This document shows, piece after piece, positions 18,701 through 37,339 of a stretch of 64,000 bases of DNA. Positions within the stretch are counted from its first letter, which is position 1, and each line of letters starts with the position of its first letter. The notes beneath the pieces were generated by a model, which worked only from the letters and a program-made list of their open reading frames with translations, did not search any database and was not told the DNA's origin. Both the position numbers and the translations under genes were made by a program. The stretch is from Onthophagus taurus. Lineage: Eukaryota; Arthropoda; Insecta; Coleoptera; Scarabaeidae. The stretch covers positions 2,852,001 through 2,916,000 of the forward strand of contig NC_091973.1 in NCBI RefSeq assembly GCF_036711975.1. Direction: 5' to 3'.

Positions 18701-20600
18701 TAATAAAAACATTTTTTACAATTCATTTCATTTCGTTAATAAGAAATTAAAAGAAAAAAAAATGTTAATAATTGAAAATTTGATTTTGTAACAAAAAAAA
18801 ATGAAAAAGTTCTTGATGTGGGGGAGTTAATTCTGTAAAATTTTAGACAAGTTCGAAAGGGGTCGCTGGTGTTATCGTGGGTAGGGTGGCTTTATTGATC
18901 GAATGGCACCTCCCTGTTCTCAAATGCAGTCCACCCCTCCGAGGTTTACACGGAATGACATTTATTTTTGGTTTTGAATTTGGTAGCTTTGCAATTTAAA
19001 AAAATTCGAAATCAATTATTTTTGGAACTCACCCTTTTTTCGAAGGTTCCTTCGCCGATTGAGGAAAAATTAACTGAAGAAGTCTTCGGGAACGGTGACA
19101 CGTTAGAACTGCTTTAGTTTCGCTGAGGGGTTATGCCAGAGGGTTTGACTCGGTTCAAAGGACGAGACTCTTGGTGATTCGAAAGGTGGGAAACAAAACG
19201 AAACCAAATTGCACGTATTTACTGGGTTGTTTATAAAAAGACAAACTTCAACGATAAGTACCAAGCAACTTAGTACAACAATCTTGGGTCTCCGTGTGGT
19301 GTTTTCTTATTTTTTCCTTATTTTTTTTTCCTTAGGTTTTCTTTTTTACTTTCGGTTTAGAACTGATTTTTAAAGAACGTCAATTAAATACTTTAAATAA
19401 TTTATATATTTATACTATTTATTAAATATACTATATTAGTAGGAATTATTAGTAATAATTATGCAAGGAATTATATTATTACATAACGTACACTACCAAA
19501 CGTAACACAAGTGTTATTCAGAGAGTGCAGTAACTAAATGGTGTTGGTTCAGACTACGGCTCTAATCCAGGGGTGAGTTTGCATCGGGTCGATATCCGAC
19601 GCATGCGTGAAACCCTGCCCGGGCCACAACCACCTATTTACTACCCCCCATTCATGTAACGTTTCCTACAGATCTTCACCATCAACCCTCGGCCCTTTGC
19701 TCCTAGGATCTCCACCTGCACGTGCATCCAAAAAAAGAAGCCCCATTGTTCCGCACACAAAGTCAAAAATCACTAATTCTCAGTCGAATTGCATACACAC
19801 AAATTCTACTTTTTCAAAATTATAAAGCAATCTGTAGCACGCGCCTAATACTTTAATACTTTAGTAGGGCAGAAAAAAAAAACTCTAATTCTTCAACAAG
19901 TATTGATCAAAATAAACTTTTTATATTCATTCATGCATAAATTGCATAAATTCAATTTTTTTTAAGTTTCTAAGATTGTCTACAAATATCCGGGTTTTTG
20001 GTGGACCAGAAGTCGTTCGCTCCATAGAGCTTGAAACCCAGTTGCCCAGGATCGTAATGACGTCATTGCAGAGGAGAGACGACGCCTTCTACGTGCACCG
20101 TAAACATGCGCGCAACCGTCTGCATCCCAGGAATTGTGCCCTAAATGGTCGATAAACTAAATATTTCTTTGAACGAATGTTACGGTCATAATCAGGTTTA
20201 ACACCTTCAAAACACAATTAAACTACTAGGTGCCTTTTGTTACCTCGTTTATTGCTCAACGTGTGTAACATTCTTTTATAAGCCACTTTGCCGTCGACGA
20301 AGAGATTTATTACTTATTATTACTTAACGAGTACATGGTTTTATTTCAAAAAAACATTTTTATTAGTCGCACGTTATATTGAAGCTAGAGTATTTATTGA
20401 TTTTCTTACTGAAATGATTAGTTCAATCCCTCCCCCTTAAAAAAAGGGTGCAACCCCCTGTGTCAGATGAAACAGGGTGATATGAGCTTTCTTTGCATAT
20501 TAAATAACGTCCAATGACGTAACTAATAAATTTGTATTTCATAATTTTGTAGGTTATAGAATTAATTTATTGATCAAACTAGAAATATGTCACAGTTTGT
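18701..20600. other. Non-coding interval with a CRE-like site
   Basis: No supported gene. A palindromic TGACGTCA (CRE) sits near 20058-20065, followed by a GC-richer patch to about 20140. An inverted GCATGC-type motif lies near 19601. These could be promoter elements for the uncertain minus-strand or plus-strand genes nearby. Confidence 0.3.
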
Positions 20601-20639
20601 AAACAACCTAAGTCCAGTCAGAGCATCTTATACTCGGAG

Positions 20640-21866
20640 TTAATTTTTAATAAGAAAATGGGTGATTTTGGAGAAGGTAAATAAGTAGTAAACAAAAATA
20701 ATTAAAGTCATCAATGGCACTTGAAACTCGTAATTGGCAAAACATGCGATTGCATTCTCGACGCTTTTGGCGTTACTCGTTGATGTATCGGTGCGAAGAA
20801 TGTGTTTTTGGCATGTACACACATGCCAAAGCTATGCCGAACGCTGATCTTTAACCCAAATGAATGCCTCCTATCAAAAAGGCAAACCTTTAACCTTCAT
20901 AACTTAAAAAAAAATATTAATAACAAATTTTGGGTTTTTTATCACACCGATAAGTTTGCGTTTGGTGGAAATTATTATAAAAGTGACCACCATATGGTTT
21001 CAGGAAAAGACACACGTGGTGTTATTGAAAGAAAAAAAACACATGTCCCGGTTTTGGTATTAATTAACATAGAGTTACACGCGATTGTTAAAAATGGGTT
21101 ATTACACGGCGCTGTTAACCCTCCTTTTTTTGACCATCCAACTGAAACAGCTAAATATTAACAAAAAATCTTACTCTTTAAGTTTCGACGAAGGGGGTCA
21201 TCCTTTCAAAACGATCTCGAAACAACCCCTATTTTCAATCTCGTCAAAAAAGTGATGAATATTTTTTCTTTGTGCTACAAAATGGAGGAAAAGTAATTAA
21301 ATTTTTCTTGCACACGATTTCAACCCCTTTTTTTAAGTAGACTGGAAGGGGTTCAACCCCTTGTTTGAAACATCTGCGCATATCTAATCAAGTTGTATCC
21401 TAAAATGACACTACTGACATGTTTTAGTTGTCTTAGTTGAATTAAAAAATTTATTAATTAATAAAATCATCATAATATGTTGCAAGCATTGATGAAGCAG
21501 TCTTGACGATTTTTGGCCAAATCATTAATTATCACTTCTAATATATAAATAGTATTCCACAAGACGTATTTGATATCTATGTATAGAATAAACGGTTGAA
21601 GTTCCTCTTACGTACTGGTTCCTAATTGCACTTCAACATCATTGTTTGGCACGGTTCGCGTGTTTAAACAAGTTTCGCAACTGACAATTACGTTGGGTGA
21701 AAAACATGTGAAAGGTTTAGTTTTCGTGCAAACTGATCCATTCGGATAACAGTCGTAAATCCGGCAAAACGAAACGATTTCGTACTTGCGTGTGCAAGTG
21801 TCAGAGTCGGCATCATCATGTGCGATCCCCTCGATCATACCAGTATATATCAAAGAGCTATAGAAG
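20640..21866 (-). CDS. Unrecognised Cys-rich, possibly membrane-anchored protein (tentative two exons)
   Basis: On the minus strand an open exon runs from an acceptor (T-rich tract then CTTCTATAG) near 21867 to a GTAAGA donor near 21612. It encodes a Cys-rich stretch with FCRIYDCYPNGSVC and SCETCLN. A second open segment (about 20790-20640) could follow in frame. It reads NAKSVENAIACF, then a hydrophobic run around LMTLIIFVYYLFTF, then stop, like a GPI-attachment or transmembrane tail. The acceptor of this second exon is weak and no N-terminal signal exon was found. The cysteine spacing does not match Ly6 or any family I recognise. It lies just upstream of, and divergent from, the AGBL4-like gene. 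Confidence 0.3.
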
Positions 21867-21942
21867 GTTAAAAAAATTATTGTTGCAAAAATTTATTTAT
21901 AATTTATTTAAAAAGTTATCCTTTTTTTATTAATTTTCGTAG

Positions 21943-23914
21943 ATAGCGATGAAAGTGATGGCGAAGGATGTTTGGGAAATGTTAATAGAGTCATTATGAG
22001 ACCGCCTGGACATAGCGGGAAAGCAAAAAGAGGTCATTTGTGTTTTGATGCTTCTTTTGAAACTGGGAATTTGGGAAGAGTTGACTTAATCAACGAGCAT
22101 GAATACGATTTATTCATTAGACCGGATACTTGTAACCCAAAACTTCGATTTTGGTTTAATTTTACCGTTGACAACGTGAAACAAGATCAAGTAAGCATTT
22201 TTATATCACCCCAACTTTTTATGGCTTTATTTTTTAGAGAGTTATTTTCAACATAACAAACATATCCAAAGTAAGAAATTTATTTAATTTCAACTTAACC
22301 CCGTTGGTGAAATCGACATCGCGACAAAAATGGTAATTACACATTAAAATTAACCAAAAAAACTCCGTTTTAACATTTTTAGGCAAAGAATCCCGAAGAA
22401 AAGCGTTTTCTATCATCGATCTCCTTTTCACCAAAACAACTATGTATTAACATTTACGTTTGCCTTCGATAAAGAAGACGAAATCTATCAATTTGCTTTA
22501 TCGTATCCTTACAGTTATTCAAAACTACAAATGTTTTTGAAATCGTTGGAAACTAAAGGAAGTAAATATGTCAAAAGGGAAACTTTAGGGAATAGCATCG
22601 TAATTAAAAATTAATTTATTTAATACCTCTCTTTTACGCATTTATATTCCAGCAAAAACGTAAACTAGATTTGATTACTATTTCAAACGAAACTAGTGTC
22701 AAATCAAACAAAGTCAACGTTAAACAAAGAATTGTTATTATAATGGCGAGACTTCACCCTGGAGAGGCGGCGTCGAGTTTTGTTTGTCAAGGTTTAATGG
22801 AATTTTTAATCAGTTCCCATCCAATACCGACTTTATTAAGAGAACACGTCACCTTTAAAATCATCCCCATGCTAAATCCAGATGGCGTTTTCTTAGGAAA
22901 TTATCGAAGTACAGTTATGGGGTTTGATTTAAACAGGTTTTGGCATGTTTCTTCCGAGTGGACGCATCCTACATTAAAAGCCACTTTAGATATGGTCGTA
23001 AATATCGAAAATAACAAAGTAAGGAGTTAAATCGTCTTGAAAGGGTGTTATTTTGATGTTTTTTAGGATTGCCAATTAGATATTGTAATTGATATTCACG
23101 CACATTCAAGTTTAACGGGCTGTTTTATTTATGGAAACAGTTATGAGGATGTTTATAGGTTCTTTTTTATTTTATTATTAAAAAAAAATCAAACTTTATT
23201 TATTTTTTAGATATGAAAGGCACACAGTTTTCCCAAAAATTTTATCAACGCTCTGCGATGACTACGTCAAAGAAAACACCATGTTTAATTCGGACCAACA
23301 CAAATTAGGAACAGCTAGGAGATATTTATGCGCAGTTTTAAACAACAATGTAAATTGTTACACGTTTGAAGTGTCTCTATTTGGGTATAAATTGGAAGGA
23401 TCAAACGTAATTATTCCTTATACAGAAGAAAATTGTATCCTTAAAAAATTAAAATAAATTAATTAAAAATATATTCTTAACGATTAATTAAGATATGAGA
23501 TGTGGGCGAAATTTAATAAGAGCCCTCCTAGAATATTACAAAGCCATTGGGGCAATACCCGAACAATTATTATCAACGAAAAAGAAAAAATATCGGAGAA
23601 GAAGATCGCGGTCAACGCTAAGTTCGAGAAGAGTTTCCCCAACTCGAATTCCCGCTTCAATTTACTACAAAGAATTAAACATGAATTACGAAAGCGATTT
23701 TTCCGACGACTTTAATTCTTATAGGCACCCAAAAATTCCAAGCAAGTTCGCCGAAAAACAAGAAAAAAGAATCAAAAAGGTTGGAGGGGGCGGAATTATA
23801 TCCACCGGGATAACATCGCCCAAAATACAATATTTAGGAACCCCAGAACCGTATTTATCCATCGTAGACTTTAACATGCTTGTGGATGATTTAGATAAAG
23901 TTTCAAAAAAATAA
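21943..23914 (+). CDS. AGBL4: Cytosolic carboxypeptidase 6 / AGBL4-like tubulin deglutamylase (5' exon missing)
   Basis: M14-family metallocarboxypeptidase that removes glutamate side chains from tubulin and other proteins in the cytosol and cilia. Exons: 21943-22190, 22238-22332, 22383-22599, 22653-23018, 23067-23158, 23211-23434, 23493-23914; all phases agree. The N-terminal CCP domain carries GNVNRVIMRPPGHSGK, GHLCFDASFETGNLGRVD and DLFIRPDTCNP. Zinc ligands are the His and Glu of HPGE (codons 22755-22766) and the first His of DIHAH (23097-23099). The catalytic Glu is in FEVSLFGY (GAA 23368-23370). Substrate-site residues appear in MLNPDGVFLGNYR and FDLNR. The last exon adds a basic tail (KKKKYRRRRSRS) and a disordered C-terminus. 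The first exon with the start codon was not identified: exon 21943 begins inside a codon (phase 1) and has no in-frame ATG at its start. Confidence 0.93.
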
Positions 23915-24255
23915 ATGTCTACACAATTAGGAAAATAAACGCATCATTTAAGCAATAGTTTTTTATTTACTTTTTTTTACGATTCGCATCATACAAAAGT
24001 TCTCATCGGCACTTCTACGATTGAAGGAGAATTAATTAGTTATCCCATAGCCTTTGGCACGCTTTAAACATTAAATTAATATAAATGCCTAAAACAAACT
24101 TAATAATTAACGTAAAAACAAAACCTAATTTGCAGAAAAATGTGGGATAACAATATGTATAAAATAGAAAATATTAGAAAAAAACGCGACGGAAATCGTA
24201 AGGGGAAAATTAATGTATTTTAAATCAATAAGTTTTTAAATATTTAGCATGGAGG

Positions 24256-31651
<7,396 letters not shown>

Positions 31652-32098
31652 CGTCGTTTTACCTTTGGAGTGCTCCTTCTTTTTGTAATACTGTTACAAA
31701 ATTACAAGGCGTAATTTACGATTGCAGGTCATAGACATTTGACGAAACAACTACTTACTTGGCTGTCGCTATACATGTTAATTGTGGCTCGTTTTCCGCA
31801 CCAAATCGATCTAAATCCTCCCTAATACTATAATTTCGATATATTTCACGATTCCACCCGGAAATACAACAGCTTTATTGCATTTCTTAATCTTTGTCAC
31901 TTTACTGATAAAACGTTGTGTTCACGTTTCTCAAGTTGCATAAATCATTATTAGATGGCGCTACTTTCGCGATTTGTTTGTATGGTGCTTAATAGATGGC
32001 AGGATTTAATAAAACGCAAGGTTATGAGAATACGTGTATATTTCTATAAAAATAAATAATTACAAAATAAATTCTTATTCTTAACACAACTTTAAACT
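31652..32098. promoter_or_regulatory. Compact interval between Moody-like 3' end and RBM5-like start
   Basis: Both neighbours are transcribed on the minus strand, so this interval of about 450 bp must hold the 3' end of the GPCR transcript and the promoter and 5'UTR of the RBM5-like gene. A small GTAAGT donor at 31758 after ATG TAT AGC suggests a short 5' exon. No TATA box is evident. Confidence 0.4.
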
Positions 32099-33838
32099 TT
32101 ACTTTTTTTTTAATACATATTTTTGGTCATTTTGTTTATTTTTCGTGGAAGTAGAACACTGTTTGGTGTCCGAATTAACTCCACTTTTAGTTATTTTTAA
32201 TAATTTAGCGTAAGCTAAGCGATATTGTTTATTCGTGGCGGCATAAACGAACGGGTTAATAACGCTCGAGGCCCAAACTAGTATAGAAGCCAAAATATGA
32301 AAGAAAGGGTACTTTACATCGTCGTCGAATACATTTACGCACATCAATGGCAAAAAACACAAGATGAAACAAATAAAAATGAGTAACATTAACTTTGTTA
32401 AGCGATTATCGTCCCTTTGTCTTCGGGTTTGACGATCTAATGGGTGATTTTGCCTAAAAATATAATTATAAATTAAAACACCCCCATCTTTATTTTTGTA
32501 GTCGAAACGTTAACAAAATGTGGGATTCCCCGAATTATATATTTAGTGACATTTAGTGCTGTGAGAATCAGAGTCGTAGTTGTTGTAATGTTACTTACTG
32601 ATGTGCTTCTAACGTTTTCTTTGATGCGCGTACTTTTAAATAAATGCACGTGTATGAGATCACAATTATTATACAAGGAATAACGATTCCCACCAAGAAA
32701 AACATTTTTTTGGGTGACCCATTATTGTCTAGGATGGTACAAGAAAAAGTTCGTTTATCGAATCCGAGTTTGCCCCAAACTTCGAATAAAGGTAATATCT
32801 AAAAATGTATAAATAATTAGTAATAATCAAAAAATGTGTGTGTAATTACCATAATACTTGATGAAAGAGTCCAAATAAAAACAATTTGCGCCCAAATTGA
32901 GGTTTTTGAATAAATGGTGTTATAATAATTGCTATGCGAAATGATGGTGTACCTAAAAGATATTAATTTAGAGTAGAATTTTAATTGAAAATGTTAGTCA
33001 TCAATTAAGAAATAGATGGGGTCAAATGTCGCCCGGATATCGGAGTCATTCATTAAAGTAACCGAGCGTTGCTTAAAACAATTAAAACTTAACAGACTCG
33101 GTTAAGTGTTTATCGGCGCACAATATTAAAAGGACCTGAACAGTTCTTGCATGTGGTTTCATATCGGACATAAAACAAACACTATCTATAGAGGCTCCGC
33201 AAGCGTCGGTCGTCTTTAAATAAACTCTAAGTGACCGTATCAGTCAAACCGGAGGCGAACAGAGCTCTCTTGTAGCGAAATCCAAACAAAAAGAATTAAA
33301 AAATAAAAAAAATTAAACAAAAAAAAATTTCTCAATTCATTTTCTCCACCTTAGATACGATAACAAAACAAATGTTGAAAGAACATTTTTATCTTACCTG
33401 TTTAAAGTGATAGCTACCATGTTTAACAAAGATAAAGCGACGTTCCCATAAAGAACAACGGGGAATATTTTACACAAAGTATCCCCAAGAATCCAATCTT
33501 CATAAATATACCGAATTGCCATTAGAGGTAAATTGAAAACGCAAAATATCAAATCAGAGATGCATAACGAAAGCACAAAAAATGTTGTTGCATGTGTACG
33601 CAATTTCGGACATCGGATTAATGCTAAAATTGTTATCGAATTACCTGCAATACAAAAAAAAATCAATCTAAAAGAAATTCAATACAAAAAAATACAATAC
33701 GTATATAGGTGTGGATTGAATTCAAAAGAATTAAAAAAAAATTAACGTACCTAAAACTCCGAATACACAAAAAGTGATCGCACAAAATGCGGCAAAAATC
33801 GTGGCACTTCTTTGATAGGGGTTCTGTTGTGGGTGCAT
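32099..33838 (-). CDS. moody: Rhodopsin-family GPCR, Moody/Tre1 subfamily
   Basis: Seven-pass receptor; Drosophila Moody acts in blood-brain-barrier glia and Tre1 in cell migration. Exons (minus): 33838-33751, 33644-33398, 32952-32850, 32798-32599, 32453-32099; phases agree, 330 aa. TM1 spans the first junction (CAITFCVFGVLG then NSITILALIRC). The loop-2 entry LRTHATTFFVLSLCISDLIF is typical of this subfamily. The TM3 end is N111-R112-Y113 instead of DRY, as in Moody/Tre1. The ECL cysteines are in DTLCKI and FSCTIL (C166). TM7 carries SSVINPFVY (279-283) and NKQYRLAY. The C-terminal tail is short, basic and Ser/Thr/Lys-rich. The start is the only Met before TM1. Orthology to moody over Tre1 is from overall resemblance; the ligand is unknown. 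Confidence 0.9.
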
Positions 33839-34467
33839 GGCTTAAAAGTGACGATTTTCTTTGAGAAAACATGAATGGATTGAAGCGTAGGGTTTCAAAA
33901 TCCAACCGCTCCGAACAAATTCGCTGCAGTTAGTGAGTTTAGTGAGCGTTGGTTTGTGTTTTATCAATAGTGGGAGATGAACCAATCTGAAGCGTTCAAA
34001 TTTAAAGAAAAAAAAAAGTTACCTAAAGCACAGCCTAAAGTAAATGTTAAAAAAATTTTATTCAATTTATTTTGATTTATTTAAATCTTAAAATTTTTTT
34101 TTTTCAAAAATTTTTAAATCCAACTCTGCGCAAAACTCGATGCGTACCAGGTCTCCATAGGTACCAACCTAAATCAAAATCAAATTATTTATAAATCCTA
34201 TTTCAAACTTAAATTTATAATAAAAAGTTTGTAATTGATTTGTTATTCATATTTTAAGTTATTTAAATCAAAAATTTATAATAATTTAATGCGATTTAGT
34301 CAACGGTGATCGTCAATTGTTTTTCGGAGGTTATTTAAGGGGTGGGAAAGTGGTCGCCAGTTCACTTACGTTGAGTAAGTGGTCTGCTTCGGTTGTGATA
34401 GTGTTTTCCCTTCGAGGATTTTTAAAATTTTGCGAATTTGGCCGAAAATTATTATAAAAAGGAGAAA

Positions 34468-36959
34468 ATGGGGCTAATTGTTTGTAAGGAAGCACTTTTT
34501 TCGTTATTTTTTTTTGTTTGCGATGATTTCCTTGGTTAGGTTAATTTTCTTCGAGAATGTTCTAGAACATTCTCGAAGATTCCGCCATGTTTAAAAAAAT
34601 CGTTCAAAAAACGCGCCAAATTTAAAATTGTTTTTTTATTGATATCTAATATAAATATATTCATTATAGCGAAATTAGAAAAAACACCCGCACTGATGGA
34701 GGAATTTTTATTCCTCATAATGAACACGATGGGTAACTTTATTGGGAACTATATTGAGGTTGCTGATATCGTACTGTTTTTTGATGGTGCTGAAATGATG
34801 AATCGTTGTGAGGCAAGTCTCCAACGCCACATATCAGCGTAAGTACTCATCGCGATTAAAATTTATTTTGTTTTATAATGAAATGTTTCTTAATTTAGTC
34901 GTAAACGGGCTTTTCGATCAGAACTCCGCAAATATCAAGAAAATCACCGAAACTGCCAGTGCCAGGTTTGCATGACAAGGGCAATGTGTAATATTAACGA
35001 AATGCAGGAATACTGGATTCATTTTGAAGAAGTACTGCATAACATGTGTGAAAACGAGACGATGGAAATAGAGGCAGTTACCTTGATGGGCATCCTAATA
35101 GATTTTTACTTTTCCTTACAATTTGATTTGCCCATATGTTGCAGGCGTAAAGACAAAAACAGCGTTATTCGCAAATCCATCGAAGAAGATTTGTTACAAC
35201 CATTACGAGTTTTATTGGAAAAAGGAGTAAGTTAATTTATTTGTGTTAGCCTTAATAACAAATCTTTTTACTAGAAAAAAGAGAAGAAAAAGGCTGAACC
35301 GTCCAAAATGACTCAAGGAACTAAATCGTTTGAACTCCCAAAAACGTCAGAATCGAAATCACCGCCGAGGCATGATAAACGGAAGAAGCAACGAAGCAAC
35401 ATATCATTGAGCCCCACTTGTGGACTCCCAAAAGCACCCCAATCTACGTCACCTAGGAAATTTCAAATAAGTGCCGGAGATCCAACACCGTCTACTTCAC
35501 AAATGTTCATGCAAGAAGAGCGAGATGTGGAACTTGATCGTAAGTTAGATAATTCATAAAGTTGCAAAATAAATTAATAATAATAAATAATTAAGCAGCT
35601 GCAGCCGAAGAGGAACCAAGCGAGGTTGTCCTCAAAATGATCAAAAAAGGAGGAGTTTACATCCCAGCCAATTTCGATGACCTCCCCGACGAATTAAAAA
35701 GTGTATTTAGAAGAATCGAAGAGGCAGCGAAAATAATGGCAGATGCGCCTCCGAGCACTCCAAAATCTCCTGTAAAATCACCAAAACCTAAGAAAACGAC
35801 CAAAGTATTAAGAGATCCTGTTTTGATCATTCCACCACCACCTCAAAAGAAAATCCAAGTAATACCACAGGAAGTTCAAGAAGCCATGGATGTTTTTCCA
35901 AAAATGCATCATCACAGCTTATCTTCTCAACCTTCCAGTGTGAGGCTGACAGAACCCGATCCCGAAAGAATTAAATTGGAAGACTTAATGGCATCAGGTT
36001 CTTTCAAAAAGCATAAACAACCCGAAAATCCATTCAAATTAACACAAAAAAGACAGGCAGAGAGGGTGAAATTGTCACATGCTCTACATAGATCATCTTC
36101 CATCGAAAAGCTTCCTTCAGAATTTCCTGACGATGAACCAATTATGCCATTTAAATTACAACCTCCTCAACCAAAATCCCCTCCTGGTGCAAAGCAACCG
36201 GACACCACCAAACTTTTAAAAGACGAATTGGATAAAACAACCATCGGGAAGAAACTTTTTGAAACCGTTTTTGGAGTTCAAGATGATGACAAAATCTTTA
36301 AACTTGAAGAATTGATGAAATTAGAGCAAGAACCCCAATCTGCTCCAATTCCAAAGGAGACACAAAGAGAAGAGGAAAAAATTAGCTTCGATCAGAACGA
36401 CGAAAAAGATGTTTCCGGTAATTTTTTAATTTTAATTTTTTGATTTTTATTTAATTTCTTTTTTTTTTGTTTTCAATAAGAATATTCAGATGAAGATGAG
36501 GAAGAAGAAACGAGTTACGACGAAGAACTCGAAGAGGATACTCCACCGGATTCTCCGAAAACACCACCACCAGGTGGTTCAGACTCCGGTTCATATTTTA
36601 CAGCTGTTTCAAGCACAACAACAATCTCTTCACACAAAAAAGATAAGATAAATAAAGGTGATGATGTTGTCGAAAAAGAATCTAAAGATACTTCAACTTT
36701 AAAGTATAATCTGTTGGATATCTTTAAAAAGCCTTCTCAATTTAATCCTTGGAAAAGTAAATCGCAGGCAGGACACTCGATTAGTAAAATTAACAAACCT
36801 TCAGCGTCAAGGAAGTTCAGATTTCCTCCCAACAGAAAACTTCCTTCAATATTACCATTATTTCAACAATATCCTACCATAGCAGAAGACCCCACTAGTG
36901 AAGATTTTGAAAATGAACAAAAGTTGATGATGGAACAAACGAAAAAGAAACGTGATTAA
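34468..36959 (+). CDS. Unrecognised Cys-motif, Lys/Pro/Ser-rich protein, paralogue 1
   Basis: Family not recognised. Exons: 34468-34483, 34670-34838, 34899-35226, 35275-35539, 35599-36417, 36481-36959; all phases agree, 691 aa. Exon 1 encodes only MGLIV plus one base. A folded-looking N-terminal half follows: FLFLIMNTMGNFIGNYIEVA, then RKRAFRSELRKYQE, a Cys cluster CQCQVCMTRAMCN, and LQFDLPICCRRKDK. The remainder looks disordered (Lys/Pro/Ser-rich), with shorter conserved blocks VVLKMIKKGGVYIPANFDDL, IQVIPQEVQEAMDVFP, DPERIKLEDLM and TVFGVQDDDKIFKLEELM. An acidic EYSDEDEEEE block opens the last exon. No signal peptide or TM segment is seen. The Cys cluster might bind metal (inference). It has a tandem paralogue at 45144-48570 and an HSE array in intron 1. 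Confidence 0.85.
34550..34582. promoter_or_regulatory. Heat-shock element array, paralogue 1 intron 1 (7 units)
   Basis: TTC and GAA triplets alternate at exact 5-bp steps: 550-552, 555-557, 560-562, 565-567, 570-572, 575-577 and 580-582 (add 34000). Three units make a functional HSE, so seven is a very strong predicted HSF site. It lies 67 bp after the first exon. Confidence 0.8.
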
Positions 36960-37339
36960 GATATTTTTATAAGAAGTGAGATTTATTAATAATTGTAATA
37001 ATAAGTTATTGATCTCATAAGTTCTCGATACTGTAATAAGTTAATCCGATATGTTCCTGATATAGCAATAATTTTTTGATATTAAATAAGTTTTTGATAT
37101 TATAATGAAGTACTACAAATAAGTTTGCAATAATATAATAAGTTCTTGATGTTATAATAAGCTATTAACAATTTACCGATGTTTTATATAGGCGTTTAAT
37201 TTTGTTTTTTGTGTTAATAATGTTAAAAAAAAAATTCTCATTTTCCAATACATTAATAAACTAATAACAAAACTTAATTGTTAATTATTTAGATTAAAAA
37301 ATCACATTAATTCCTAAAATTTATATTCAAAAAATAATC
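36960..37339. other. 3' flank of paralogue 1, AT-rich degenerate repeats
   Basis: Short imperfect repeats of the type AATAAGTTCTTGATATTATA dominate 36990-37170. They resemble the 113-bp repeat downstream of paralogue 2. No gene seen. Confidence 0.6.

Noticed and set aside
20802-21161. 119-aa plus-strand ORF
   Set aside because: No family resemblance and non-ATG start; composition follows the local AT-rich sequence.
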